Source: Excoecaria cochinchinensis
Taxonomy: Eukaryota; Streptophyta; Magnoliopsida; Malpighiales; Euphorbiaceae
NCBI GenBank assembly: GCA_947683425.1
Contig: CANTUQ010000038.1
Span: 186,001-250,000 of the forward strand
Reading direction: 5' to 3'
Length of the DNA: 64,000 nucleotides
Shown: positions 10,696 to 23,179 of the stretch, one piece after another
How positions within the stretch are numbered: the stretch's first letter is position 1
How the letters are laid out: the number at the start of each line of letters is the position of its first letter
Made by a program: the position numbers and the translations under genes
Notes under the pieces: generated by a model
Told to the model about the DNA's origin: nothing
Database searches by the model: none
The model's input: the letters and a program-made list of their open reading frames with translations, nothing else

Positions 10696-12114
10696 TTACA
10701 TCTCTTTTATCCAATCAACAAATTTCTCCAAATTTTGGTGAGAGCTACCACCTTCTCTCACACTGTTTTTAACCATTTCCTTGAGATGTAAAGCTCTTGT
10801 TTTCAATTCTTCATTGCTCAACAGCTTTTCTACCTTATTCTTGATTTGTTCATGCACAATCAATCCATTCTCATCTCTGTCAAATCCAATTCCAATCTTC
10901 CAAATATCACAAATGTAGGTCTGATTTAAGAACTGGTCAGCAAAGTAAGGCCAGCACAAAAAGGGGATTCCATTGATAACACCTTCCATGGTAGAATTCC
11001 AACCACAGTGACTAACAAAACAACTAACAGATGGATGAGCCACAACTTTCTGCTGAGCTGCCCATCCAACTATCTTACCGCGATTTCCTACTCTTTCTTC
11101 GAAATCTTCCAGGAAGATTTCATCTATTCCCCGCGTTATATCTGGCCTTACAACCCACAGGAATCGTCTCTTGGATAGTTCCAATCCTAAAGCCAATTCC
11201 CGGAACTGGGTCGGATTCAAAACTGTTGAACTTCCAAATGCTACATAGACGACAGATTGTGGTGGCTGCTGATCAAGCCATTTCAGACAAGTTGAGTCTT
11301 CGGGGCAGAAGTTCCCTAACGAATCGCCTTGTTTGTCGCTTGCTGAAATTGGACCTATAGGAAGTATCTGTGGAGCCAAGCTAAATGCTGCAGGCTCTAG
11401 TTCATAAGATGAGTTGCAGAGCAGCCAATCGGTCAGCTTCATTGATTTGTTATTCTTAACCATCAGTGCGAAAATAGTCTTCTGCGAATCAATGTTGCCT
11501 AGGCATGCCCATACAAAGTTGGATGCTTTCATGGCTGGCATTGATGGCGAAAGCTTAATCATCTGATCTTTTATTGGGGTTCCTGGAACGAAAATCACAA
11601 ATTAGAGAATATTATCTACCATAATTCATAGAAAGAAAACCAGTAAATCACCGTTCTCATCTATTATTCCATCTTGAATCAGCTTTGGGATGCTAAATCC
11701 CAAGACTAAATTTGCAGCTGCTGCAGGACAGAAGGCAGCTCGTCGAATTCCCTTCTTTTCTGCAAGTTCTAAGGCCCATCCAAAACTCTGATCAGCAACT
11801 ATGCAGCTGATCTTATCACTGTTTGAGGCATTGATTTCTTCAAGAAGCTCTTCAATTTTCCCTGGCATAACCCTCAGGATTGATCCTGATGAATTTTGTA
11901 GTCCATCTGCAATGGAAACCAGACTTATATGACTATCTATATCTGGCTTGGAAGTCACTGAGTTCTTGATCAACTGCCGATTATGTTGCGTGTTCACAAA
12001 TGTGATACTGAAGCCATGTTTGGCCAAGTATTGAGAAAGCTCCATAAGAGGAATTACATGTCCTTGTGCTGGATAAGGAACAACTAGGATATGTGGCTTC
12101 CCTATTCTATTCAT
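10696..12114 (-). CDS. UDP-glycosyltransferase, UGT83A1-like
   Basis: Two exons on the minus strand, 12114-11652 and 11582-10696, with a 69-bp intron at the conserved mid-gene position; 449 residues. Family-1 UGTs transfer glucose from UDP-glucose to small acceptors in the cytosol. The N-terminus has HILVVPYPAQGHVIPLMELS with the catalytic His at residue 19, and Asp108 in SCIVADQS is the likely partner. The PSPG sugar-donor box begins WAAQQKVVAHPSVSCF and continues with VSHCGWNSTMEG to CWPYFADQ; its last Gln is typical of glucose users. Length is normal for the family, the frame is intact, and the ATG is the first in frame. The sequence resembles UGT83A1-type enzymes. It is the inverted homologue of the UGT at 32788-34339. 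Acceptor unknown. Confidence 0.9.
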
Positions 12115-12440
12115 TCTTTGATTTTGAGTGCTAATGTAAGGTGTTTAGGTTGTAGTTTTAGAATATGAAGTTCAGGTGAGTGTTAAAAGGAGAACACCAC
12201 AATAATTGAGTTAATCATTGTCTTATTGTGGTTACATATCTAATGGAATCTTGAAATTGGAATATACTATTTATTTATGATAGCAATATTGTAGCTTTCT
12301 CTATGGAATTTTGGATTTTATTCTTATTCCATTTAATGATTATTTCACTTACTTATTACAAAAAGAATTGCTTTCGTAATTTGGTCCATAGTGATATAAT
12401 TAAATACTATAAAAGACCAACCATCCTTTTAGTTAAGTGA
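12115..12440. promoter_or_regulatory. Upstream region of the minus-strand UGT
   Basis: Presumed promoter and 5' leader of the UGT ending at 12114. AT-rich; no single element can be assigned with confidence. Confidence 0.4.
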
Positions 12441-12709
12441 TATTCCATCCATTTTTTTATAATTGTCACTTTTGCCATTTTCACTAAAATTAAAAAATAT
12501 TAATTAATTTTAAATTTAAAAAAAATTGAGTGATTCAATACATATTAAGTAATTTAATGTAAAAAAATGAACCTAATTGGTTAATTTTTATTGAAAATGA
12601 AAATTAAATTAGAAAAAAAAATTAAATTGTATTGGAAATTTAAAAATGACAGATAAATAAAATTTGAATTTTACTCAAAACTGACAGATAATAAAGAACG
12701 GAGTGAGTA
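12441..12709. mobile_element. Stowaway-like MITE (Tc1/mariner type)
   Basis: About 270 bp bounded by TA. The left end reads TTCCATCCATTTTTTTATAATTGTCACTTTT. The right end, on the minus strand, reads CTCACTCCGTTCTTTATTAT then CTGTCAGTTTTGAGTAAAAT, the common plant Stowaway terminal pattern (CTCCNTCCGTYCC). The interior is AT-rich and non-coding. It lies about 330 bp upstream of the UGT start. Confidence 0.7.
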
Positions 12710-12853
12710 ATTGAAATCATCAATATATATATATTTAGCAGACACTCCACTACTGATTTCATCAATATTTGCATGAATGTTTTATCTAAAAAGAACATTC
12801 AAAATCACAAATTGTTATGTAGCTATTAAACTATTGGATACTGTGTGATTGCT

Positions 12854-12928
12854 TTAATTATAACATACAGTTGATATGTAGCAAATTAATGTTCGTTAAT
12901 TATAACATACGGTTGATATGTAGCAAAT
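12854..12928. repeat. 42-bp tandem duplication
   Basis: TTAATTATAACATACAGTTG continuing to ATATGTAGCAAAT occurs at 12854 and again at 12896 with one substitution. It is a short direct repeat in the distal upstream region of the UGT. Confidence 0.75.
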
Positions 12929-13303
12929 GTTCAGATTGGATGACTTTAAGTCATAAATTAAAAATTTTATTGATCATAAATAGATTTAATTGGATTAAAT
13001 TGAGTAGTTATAACCTAAATGAAAGACTAATAAACGAGTTATAAATAGTTCGAGTTATAAACATTATAATTTTTCTTTAAAAAGAAAAATTATTCATATA
13101 TATATATAATATTTTTTATATCACATCATGTAAAACAATTACGAAATTGCAAATAATATAAATGAGTGAGCTCATATGACGTATACAATGCATCTAATTT
13201 GATCATATCATTTTTCATATTAAAAACGCCGAATCATTTGAATTATATGTACGGACAAGTCAAGTCAAAATTTTTAGCTTTTAATTTATTGTTGTCTAAT
13301 TAA

Positions 13304-13594
13304 TACTCTGTCTTCATTTCACTCAATTTAACAATTTTTAGGATTTTTTTATTTTATTTAATTTAATAATTTTTAATTTCAAAAAGTAATTACATATTTT
13401 TTTATTTTATTTTTATGTATGTATAAAAAAGAGATATATATTTAATAAAATGAAAATATATAATTATTGAGAATTGATAAAATGATAATTTAGTAAATTC
13501 AAATAAAAAGTTTATGAATAGATGCTAATTAATTTTTTTTTTTTGATACGTGTGAAAAGCTATAAACTGTCAAATTGAGTGAATGGATGGAGTA
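13304..13594. mobile_element. Stowaway-like MITE
   Basis: About 290 bp flanked by TA. The left end reads CTCTGTCTTCATTTCACTCA then ATTTAACAATTTT. The right end on the minus strand reads CTCCATCCATTCACTCAATT then TGACAGTTTATAG, so the two ends are imperfect inverted repeats. The interior is AT-rich with no coding sequence. It is a different copy from that at 12441-12709. Confidence 0.7.
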
Positions 13595-13801
13595 ATAGAG
13601 ATTGAAAATCTATGGACGAGAGGCATGAGAGGAAAATTAAATGTGAAGCAATTAATTAGGTATGGCTTTTGTGGCCATTGGCGTTATTAAGTACAGTTTG
13701 ACTTGGAGTTGTTATCTTGTTGAACTACGTATTGTTTCCAATTTCCCTTATACACAGCTGTTATTTTGTGGTCATTGGCATGATGTCCATCTCCTTAATT
13801 C

Positions 13802-14083
13802 GGATTTTTTTAATTTTGGGGTTAAATTTAAAAAAAAAATTGACAAATTAGAGTTACAGTAAATATAATTGAAGATTTGGAGTGTCGAAAACCGGCAGTA
13901 CGGAATGCCGATTTCCATGTGTCAGAAACCAGCACAAAAAGGTGCCGATTCTGACAACTGTGTGCCAGAAACCAGTACTTTAATGTGCCGGTTTCTGGCA
14001 CTTTAGCGGAGCTGCAGTGCTGCAGCTTTGCTCACTTGAAGCTGCACCCCACTGCAGCTTCACGTGAAGCACCCGGAGATGAA
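13802..14083 (+). repeat. Left terminal inverted repeat of the MULE
   Basis: Matches the minus strand of about 30140-30396. Outer part: AATTTTGGGGTTAAATTTAA, TTGACAAATT and GGAGTGTCGAAAACCGGCAG. Inner part: repeated short blocks such as TGCCGGTTTCTGGCAC and CTGCAGCTTCACGTGAAGC. The inner blocks are themselves inverted, so the end can fold into stems. Substitutions between the two ends are frequent, meaning an old insertion. Confidence 0.85.
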
Positions 14084-14720
14084 CCCTTTTTTTTTAAAAA
14101 AAAAAATACCTCTCTTACTCATTCTCTCTTCCTGCCCCTTTCATTCATTTTCAGTTTATTTGTTTCACCTGAACTTTGCTTTTCTCTCTATCTTTCTATT
14201 TTGCTTTCGAATATTTCTTTCATTCTACCTTCATTCCATTCTTTGTTTTTTTTTCTACCTTCTCTTCTTGATTAAAGGTAAGATTTTGATGGTTTAATTA
14301 TTTTTTTTTGTTATATAAAGTTTATTTTGTTATTAATCTTATGTTTATGTTTAATTTGTAGGTGGTTAAACTTTTGAAGATTATTTACTTTCAACATTAA
14401 AGGTAAGACTATATGATTTTATTCTGTTATTGAATAATTTGTGTTTATTTTGATTAGTTATAGCATATATATGTATAAATATTTGAATATGAAAGTAAAA
14501 AAAAAGTATCATTAGTAAGGAAACATCTTCATGTTGTAAAAAATGATGAATCTGTAAATATAATTTGCAGCAGATAATTTGCTTGAGTCAAAATTGATAA
14601 TGTTTTGAAGATTAAATTATATGTATAAGTTGTGGATATTTAAATTAGTTAAATAAATTTAATTGGCATGAATAGTTGTTAATGTTCAAGTTTTTTTTAT
14701 TTGGAATTGCAAGTTTGGAA
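14084..14720 (+). promoter_or_regulatory. CT-rich 5' leader of the MULE PMD gene
   Basis: A pyrimidine-rich stretch (14106-14275) is followed by two splice-like units, AAAGGTAAGATTTT near 14274 and TTGTAGGTGG near 14356, then AAAGGTAAGACT near 14398. It looks like a spliced non-coding leader reading away from the TIR into the PMD gene. The mirror-image arrangement is seen at the other end for the transposase. Confidence 0.45.
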
Positions 14721-16615
14721 ATGGATCCATATCATTTAGAAGCTGAACGAATAAATCCGGGTTCTATTAATGGAGAGTTACTAACAATGCAAGGAAAACA
14801 TTGATCCGATGCAATATGAAATAATTCGGTAATTTTTTATTATATATATTTTGTAGATTATTGATGAAATTATGTATTTATTCAATTGTATATGTTCTAA
14901 AATTATGCAAAGGTTGAAAGAGACGTGTTGAGAACAAGGAGAGACAGTTTAGACGGGCACTACCGACAAATTAATGATAGAATTATTCCATATATAAGAT
15001 CAGCAGGGTTGATAAGAATTGCCCGAATTGGGATGATAAATGTTGACTGGAATTTAATGACATCATTTATTGAAAGGTGGAGATCAGAAACACATACATT
15101 CCACCTCACATGCGGTTAAGCAACAACAACACTTCAGGACGTGGGGATTATAACGGGGTTACCGATTGAGGGTAGGCCGGTAACCGGAAGAACAAATCTT
15201 GACTGGGAGACTGTTTGTTACAATTTGCTTAGAGTAGTTCCTTCCCCCGCGAATATGCGAGGTGGACAAATTAAAATAACTTGGTTAGATAACGTGTTCG
15301 ATGATATTCCTGATGATGCCACACGTGTAATATTGCAACAATATGCTCGTGCATGGATATTACGATATTTTAGTGGAATGTTATTTTCATCACAATCATC
15401 TAGCACGGTGCACCTAATGTTTCTATCTTTGTTGGAGGATTTGAAATCCGTTGGGTAATATAGTTGGAGATCAGCATGTTTAGCCTGGCTGTATAGAGAA
15501 TTATGTAGGGCAATACGTCCAAATGCTAAGCGAGTTGCTGGATATCTACAACTCCTAAAAATGTGGGCGTGGGAGAGACTTACACAGTTTAGGCCTGAAC
15601 ATGTAGAGGCACAACCATTAAATAGAGACTTGTCATACGAAATTAGGTAAAATATAATTTATAAATATGTAATTTAATTAAATTTTTATGTCATATTGTT
15701 TTGAACAATGCGAGCTGATATTTGAGCATTTTATCTGCGTAGGTGGAGTTTTGCATTGGATAGGAATATCATGTCTAGAAGGGATATATGGACATATCGA
15801 AAAATATTAGATACGTACGGAGTTGAAGAGGTACTTAGTGAATTTAAATTAATTTATGTACATATGTTGGTAGACGATATTATTGTTGTTAATTATTTTT
15901 AATAAATAATTAAGATCACCTGTGATAACTTGCTATACAGTTTGAATGGGAGCCGTACCATAATGCAATTCAACTGCTTCTCGATATATGTAAAAGTGGG
16001 CAACAAAGTTGGATGGATGTTGTTCCATTGATGTGTTTCTATATCATAGAGTGGCATCATCCTGACATGGTTATGTGACAATTCGGTTTTGATCAGCAAA
16101 TTCCATCACAACCACTTATACAGGATAATCTGCATACAATAGATATGCGTGGATAAAATCACCTGAATTGGGCGATAGAGTTTGTTACGTTTATAAATGA
16201 ATGGAATAACCGGCATGGTCGTGTTGTTGTTGGCCAACTTCCAAGACGGCCATTGCATAATCGATCTTAATACATACAATGGTACGTGCAACGGACTAGA
16301 CGGTGGATAACCCCAATTGGTGCGAGACGTGGAGCTACCGTAAGTTTTCTTCTTTACTTTATATTACACAATTATTAAATATTTATGCTTCAAATTTGCA
16401 TATAATGTTTTAGAAATATATTGACACAAAATTTAATTATGTAGGCTGATGGTCTTGAAAGAGTGTACCACGAACACCCCGGATATGTAGATAAGAACAG
16501 GATATTAAAAAGCATCCTGGGTGCAATTGGTTATGAGAATAGAACCTCAAATGAATATCAGTGACAATCGTGCCCCGAACCTGTGAATGTTGCCCCTATG
16601 GAACAACAATTTCAA

Positions 16616-17090
16616 CACTACAAGAAAAGAGAAGAATAGCGACGGCGATTTTTTCGTCGCTAAATAGCGGCGGAATGTTACTTCCGCCGCTATTTAGCGA
16701 CGGAAAATGATTTCCGTCGCTAAATGCCGACGGTTATATTTAGCCGCCGCTAATTAGCGACGGAAATTTCAATCCGTCGCTAATTATGGCGCCAACTATT
16801 CCCTCCAAATTCTGCGACAGTATTTAGTGACGGAAAACTAAAACGTCGCTAAAAATAGCGACGGTTTAAGAGAACCGTCGTAAAATTAGCGACGGTTATA
16901 ATATACCGTCGCTAAAAATAGCGACGGTAACATTTACCGTCGCTAAAAAGAAAAGAAAAAATTTAAGTTTTATTTAGCGACGGTGAAGTAATTCCGTCGC
17001 TAAAATTACCGACGGTTTATCTCTTCCGTCGGTAATATTAGCGACGGAAAACAATCTTCCGTCGCTAAAATTAAAGTTTCAGAATTTAAT
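16616..17090. repeat. Left subterminal hairpin array of the CACTA element (TAGCGACGG type)
   Basis: Repeated TAGCGACGG and its complement CCGTCGCTA, usually paired head to head to form short stems; for example TTTAGCGACGGAAA, a 4-base loop, then TTTCCGTCGCTAAA. About ten such pairs, with variants GCGGCGG and CCGACGG. Such subterminal motifs are the known binding sites of TNPA-type proteins in En/Spm. Confidence 0.9.
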
Positions 17091-17436
17091 TACCCGATCC
17101 CCTCCCTCTCCCTTATCTCTCCTCCCTCTCACCTTCCTCTCTCTCTCCTCCCTCTCTCTGACCCCCTGCCCTCACGCCGCCGGCCACCGCGCCCCTGCCG
17201 TCCATCGCCGGTCCCCTAGCTCCCCTCCTCCTCCGCTCTCCCCTTCCTTCCCTCTTCCCGCTCCGATCTTCCCCTTCTTTCCCTCCCTCCGCGTGCCGCC
17301 GGCGTCCTCCACTCCGATCAGCCTGCTTGCCGGTCCGCCTCTCCTCCTCCGCCGCCTCCTCCTCCCTCCACTCCTCCTCCTCTCCTCCAGCATCGACAGG
17401 TCCCGATCTCTCCCTTTAATTTTTTTTTTTAGTTAA

Positions 17437-17472
<36 letters not shown>

Positions 17473-19348
17473 ATTCAGATAATAATAATAATATTAATAA
17501 TTTTATTTTGCTTATTAATATTAATTATTATTAATATTATTATTACTAATAATATTATTATTATTATTGTTGAGTTGATTATATTATTATTATTGTTAAT
17601 ATGATTGTTATTATTATTAATTTATTTATGTTAGTTAAGTATTGTTGAATAAATATATATTATTTTTAATTACACCAACAATTAATTGAATTTATGTTCT
17701 AATTGTTAAAAAGTGTAAAAAAAATTAAAATTAAAATATCTTCTTAATTAAGTGATAAAATCATATATAGTACTATATCCTGAAATTAATGATTTTCTTT
17801 AATTAATTAGATATATATATATATATAGTTCAAAGATTCCTGTATAGGAATTGTATATTCTACAATAATCTTGGCCATAATCTCTCTCAATCCTCAATCA
17901 ATTAAAATCTAAAAGCAATTAAAATGGAATCTTGCCCTTCCATTTTATATCAGTAATGGAAAACTCAAAGCAAATCAAACAGATGGTCCATTGACTGGTT
18001 GCCGACATATATGCATTCTGAAAATTTGTTGTGATGGTCTGCAATAATATACTTTTGAGCTGTGGTCTTCAAATGCATTCAAACCTTCACAAGAGAATGG
18101 TAATTATAAGTTTTGCAGTTGTCAAAGTAATGGTATGCAAATATGACGTAAAGCATAACTGATTCTCTTTTTTTTTTTAAAAAAAAAAAACTAAAAAATG
18201 TCTAAGTCAGCAAATCTCAATTATTAATTTAATCAAAGAAAGACAAAATGTTAGTATAAAATTTAATCCATATATTAATTTGAATGTTTGAACACATAAT
18301 TTAAGTTCAAATGGGAAATTATATAGCAAATTAAGAAAGTTTGTTGAAATGCCAAAAATTTGTATGTTATCAAATTAAAGAAATTGGCAGTTATGTCTTG
18401 TTAAACAACAAAGTATAACTTTTCCTAAAATAAAATATAAAAAATAACAACAAACTATATCTACTAGTTCATCTGGATAGGAATTTTAATCATTTATACA
18501 CATACCTATTGATTTTATAAATTTAGAGTACATTAATATTTGCATATGGTTTACCAAAAATATTTTTAATTTTTTTACATACTAAATGTAATTAATATAT
18601 ATGGATCGTTAGATGAAAAATAATAAAATATATATATATTTTTAATTCAGTAGCCCATATTTATTAATAAATAGTACGGATTAAATACTAAATAAGGTAA
18701 ATATTTGGAATGGTGATTCCATTCCATCTATGGATGGAGGTCAATTTGTGGATCAGGTAGGGTTTTAGATCAATCATAAATTGGCACTAAGCTTGAAAAA
18801 GAGAGAGAGAATTGATTTGTTTTGTATCTTTTGAGAGATGAGACATTAATTATTTATTCAAACCCTAATTATGCTCAACTATATATCATCATAACCTTCT
18901 TTAATTGGATAAGAGTTCATATCAAAGCTATCCCTTCCTCATGCATATGCATTAAGCTCCTTTTTTTTTAATTAATTTTCATTTCCCTAAAAATAAAAAC
19001 TGATTAATGGTATTTTCAATAATAATAATAATAATTTTCCTTTTTTGGTCGAATTGTGGATTCGAAAATATAATTAAAATCTATAAATTGATTTATACTC
19101 ATTTTTATTCTGTGAACAAAACTCATTATAATTTGATATAATTAAAAAATTAATATTATTATTACTTTTATCATTATTATAATATTGGTTGTTGAGTATA
19201 ATAATCTTGTAAAGTTATTTTTCTAATTAGTATTATTATCTAGGTTATTGACTGTAATATGATAATTTTTTTTTTGTTAATAGCATAATAATCCGTATAA
19301 TTATTGTTTAAATGACTCCTTGTTCATGTAACAGTTTTGGAATTAATT
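17091..19348 (+). promoter_or_regulatory. GC-rich leader and long 5' intron-like region of the CACTA transposase gene
   Basis: 17091-17398 is almost entirely C and T on the plus strand and unusually GC-rich (CCTCCCTCTCC repeats, CGCCGCCGGCC). It is followed by CGACAGGTCCCG, a possible donor at 17400. From 17425 to 19330 the DNA is AT-rich with (ATT)n runs at 17440-17580 and ends in TGTAACAG, a possible acceptor at 19332. This fits a 5' leader exon plus a ~1.9-kb leader intron. No coding sequence found. Confidence 0.5.
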
Positions 19349-22300
19349 ATGAGTAGCGTAGATAGATCTTGGATGTACAGACGAAAAACAAGGGATGGTT
19401 ACATTAATCCAGAATATGTGGAAGGGGTTCAGTCGTTTATTGCATACGCCAGTTCTCAACCTGCACATATGGACGGGGCTAAAATAAGATGTCCATGCAA
19501 AAAGTGCCAACACCTTAGTTATCTTCCTGTTGATGAAGTATATTTTCACCTGTTAAAAAAGGGATTTGTTCAAAATTATTTTGAGTGGACACGACACGGA
19601 GAACCATCAATTTGCAGTACCTCGATGGGAAACGTGGGTAACATGTCAACAATTGAGGGTGAATTTGAAAGAGGTGGGGAATTTGGTGCCGATGATGTAG
19701 GGGTGAATGATAATCCATACGTCCAAATGGTTTACGATGCAGCGGGCCATGATTTTAGAGAAAGTACAGCAATGATGGAAGAACCGAACGAAAATGCAAC
19801 CAAATTTTACGATTTGCTAAATTCAGCAGATCAGGAGTTATGGCCAGGCTGCGATAACATGACTCAGTTATCTTCTGTAGCTCGGATATTGAATATAAAA
19901 TCCGAGCAACATATTTCGGATCGAGGTTTTGACCAAATTCTTGCTTGGTACAATGAATCATTGCCTCCTGAGCATAAAATGGTTCCTAATCTGTACAATG
20001 TGAAGAAACTAATCAGTGGTTTAGGTTTGCCTGTTGAGAAAATCGAATGTTGCCGGTTGGGATGTATGTTGTTTTGGAGGGATGACGTCAATTTACAAGA
20101 GTGCAAATTTTGTGGTCAACCTAGGTACAAATCTAAAAGTGGCAGTAATCAGCATAAATTGGTACCTTGGAAACGTATGTATTATTTTCCGTTGACTCCC
20201 AGGCTTCAAAGAATATATGCATCCGAAGTTACTGCACCTCATATGAGATGGCATGATGAGCACGAAAGTACAGGTGGAATAATGAGCCATCCATCAGATG
20301 CAGTTGCATGGAAACATTTTAATAACATCCATCCTGATTTTGCTGCTGAATCTAGAAATGTTCGGCTGTGTTTGAGCACTGACGGGTTTCAACCTTTTGG
20401 TCAATCAGGGCAACAATATTCCTCATGGCCAGTCATAATGACTCCTTATAATTTGCCTCCGTGGATGTGCATGAATGAGGCATATATGTTTTTGACAGTC
20501 ATTATTCCAGGACCTAAAAATCCGAAGCACAAAATTGATGTATACTTGCAGCCGTTGATTTATGAGTTACAACAGCTTTGGGATGTCGGTGTTGAAACAT
20601 ATGATGCATCACTTAAACAGAATTTCATGATGAAAGCAGCTTTAATGTGGATGGTCAGTGACTTTCCCGCCTATGCTATGTTGTCCGGTTGGAGCACGGC
20701 TGGAAAATTAGCATGTCCTTACTGTGGCGATGATTCAGATGCGTTTTATCTTCAGCATGGGTGCAAAACTTCTTGGTTTGATAACCACAGGAAATTCCTT
20801 CCACCTGACCACCCGTTCCGACGGAACAAGAACAAATTTATTAAGAATAGAGTTGTACTTGCTAGTCCGCCGGTTATGAAAAGCAGTGAGCAAATTTTAC
20901 AAGAAATTGATGAGTTGGGTTTACTGAAGGTAACAGAACTTGATGCTGATGAAGTTAATGGAAGAATCAACAAAAATTTTGGCTGGAGAAAAAGAAGCAT
21001 TTTTTGGGATTTGCCGTATTGGAAGACTAATTTATTACGGCATAATCTGGATGTGATGCACATAGAAAAGAATATTTTTGACAATGTATTCAACACCATT
21101 ATGAATATAGAAGGGAAGACCAAGGACAATGCTAAATCCCGATCCGATTTAAAGTTGTTATGTAGAAGGCCTGAGTTAGACAAAGATTACTTAACCGGAA
21201 AATATCCCAAAGCATGCTACACTTTGGACAAAAAACATAAGGAAGTCTTGTGTGATTGGCTAAAAGGATTAAAGTTTCCAGATGGTTACGTCTCCAATTT
21301 GGCAAGGTGCGTCGACATGAGAAAGTACAAATTATTCGGTATGAAAAGTCATGATTGTCACGTTTTTATGCAGAGGCTACTCCCAATAGCATTTCGAGAG
21401 TTATTGCCGACAAAAGTTTGGGAAGCTATAACAGAGCTAAGTATGTTCTTCCGAACATTGACGTCATGCGAGATAAATGCAGCAGATATGGCTAGATTGG
21501 AAATAGAAATTCCAGTAATCCTGTGCAAACTCGAAGCAATTTTTCCTCCAAGTTTTTTCGACTGTATGGAGCATCTCCCCGTGCATTTAGCACATGAGGC
21601 GAAACTCGCTGGTCCGGTTCAATATCGTTGGATGTATCCATTTGAGCGGTAACTATCTATGACCTTTAATTGCAATTATATTATACCTTTGTATGCTAAT
21701 TAATGGCATTAAAATATATCATGTAGGTATTTGTTTCACTTGAAGAAAAACGTAAAAAATAAAGCTAGAGTTGAAGGTTCAATATGTAATGCTTATTTGG
21801 TCGAAGAAGCAAGTACTTTTTGTTCGCATTATTTTGAGCCTCATATACACACGAGACAGCGGAAAGTACCACGTAATGATGATGGCGGGGAATCAAGTAA
21901 TCAGGACGGAAACGTATCCATTTTTACATATCCTGGGCGTTTACATGGCCGTTCAATAAGGAAAATGCTAGTAGAGAATGAATTAATAGCGGCCCATAGT
22001 TATATTCTATTGAATTGCGAGGAAGTTCGTCCTTATGTGAGGTAAGTTTAATATATACCCACAAATATTCATTTGTTTTACTATGTCAAGAGTGTAATAT
22101 ATAAATTGATTTTGGCATTTTAGATTATTTGAGGAATGGATACGGGATCTAATGCCTGAAAAAGATGAAAATGAGGTGAATAAGGAAGTCGAAAAGCACT
22201 TTCATCATTGGTTCAAGACATATGTAAGTTGTGATTTTGACCATATATTTCCATACATACAATATATATGAAATATATGAATTAAATGATGTTTGCTTAT

Positions 22301-23053
22301 TGGAATATGTAGGCATCGACAAATGCAATTGACAACAAGTACATCATTGATCTTGCAAAAGGACCTTTGCGATATGTTAAATCATTTCCGGTTTATTTCG
22401 TAAATGGATATAAATTTCATACACAGAGTCATGGTCATAACAAGGAAACGGTAAACAGTGGGGTTTGCATTCAAGGAGAGTTGATGGATTATTATGGGCA
22501 AATTGTTGATATAATTGAAGTCGAGTACCCCGCGCTGCCAATAAAACGTTGTGTATTATTCAAGTGCGAATGGTATGATCCAACTATTAACGTGGGAACA
22601 AAAATACATAGCAGATACAATTTAGTTGAAGTCAACCAGCGTAGAAGATTGAGGAACTTTGAACCATTTGTGTTGGCAATGCAAGTGGGACAGGTATATT
22701 ATGTCTCTTATCCAAGCGTAAAGCGAGACAGATCGGAATGGTTGCATGCGTGCAAAGTAAAACCAAGAGGCATTTATGAAAGGAAAGGCGCCGGACAAAG
22801 TGAACGTTATGAAAATAATGATGCATTTCAGGAGGAAGAATCGGAAGTTCATGAAATCAACAACTCTCTGAATTTTGAAGATAACGAACCATTGAACTAT
22901 GCGCACAATGAATTTGTTGACATTGATGGTGAGGATGATGAAGAAACTTTGGTTGGCGATGGATCTGATGACGAGCCAGAATTTTCATCTTATACATCGA
23001 AAAATGAGGATGATTTGAATGACGATTTACAGCTTAGTGACGATAGCGAATAA
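19349..23053 (+). CDS. CACTA transposase, TNP2 type (Transpos_assoc + TNP2 + DUF4218 + DUF4216)
   Basis: Four exons, 19349-21648, 21727-22041, 22124-22223 and 22313-23053, keep one frame for 1151 residues. Order of domains: an N-terminal zinc-binding transposase-associated region (SWMYRRKTRDGY, CPCKKCQH, FHLLKKGF); the TNP2 core (LCLSTDGFQPFG, WPVIMTPYNLPPWMC, CPYCG, DVMHIEKNIFDNV); DUF4218 across the first intron (LPVHLAHEAKLAGPVQYRWM, FERYLFHLKK); and DUF4216 near the C-terminus (VLFKCEWYDP), followed by an acidic tail. It catalyses excision and insertion by recognising the 13-bp ends. The start is the ATG giving MSSVDRSWMYRRK, the usual beginning of this family. No stop or frameshift was seen, so it may be functional. 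Confidence 0.92.
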
Positions 23054-23179
23054 TTTGTTTAACTACTACTTGCTTATCATGTGAGACCAATTAATATTGC
23101 ACTGACTTGGATATTAATTTAATATGCTTATTACAATGCAATTATTTTCTATTATCTGACAATATGCATTTTCATTGTA

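Noticed and set aside
13985..14297. Phe/Ser/Leu-rich open frames beside the MULE left TIR
   Set aside because: Read from TIR and CT-rich leader sequence; low complexity and no family pattern.
17172..17393. Arg/Gly-rich open frame on the minus strand
   Set aside because: Antisense of the C/T-only leader; composition alone removes stops.
20752..21183. Open frame antisense to the CACTA transposase
   Set aside because: Shadow frame of a well-supported coding exon.
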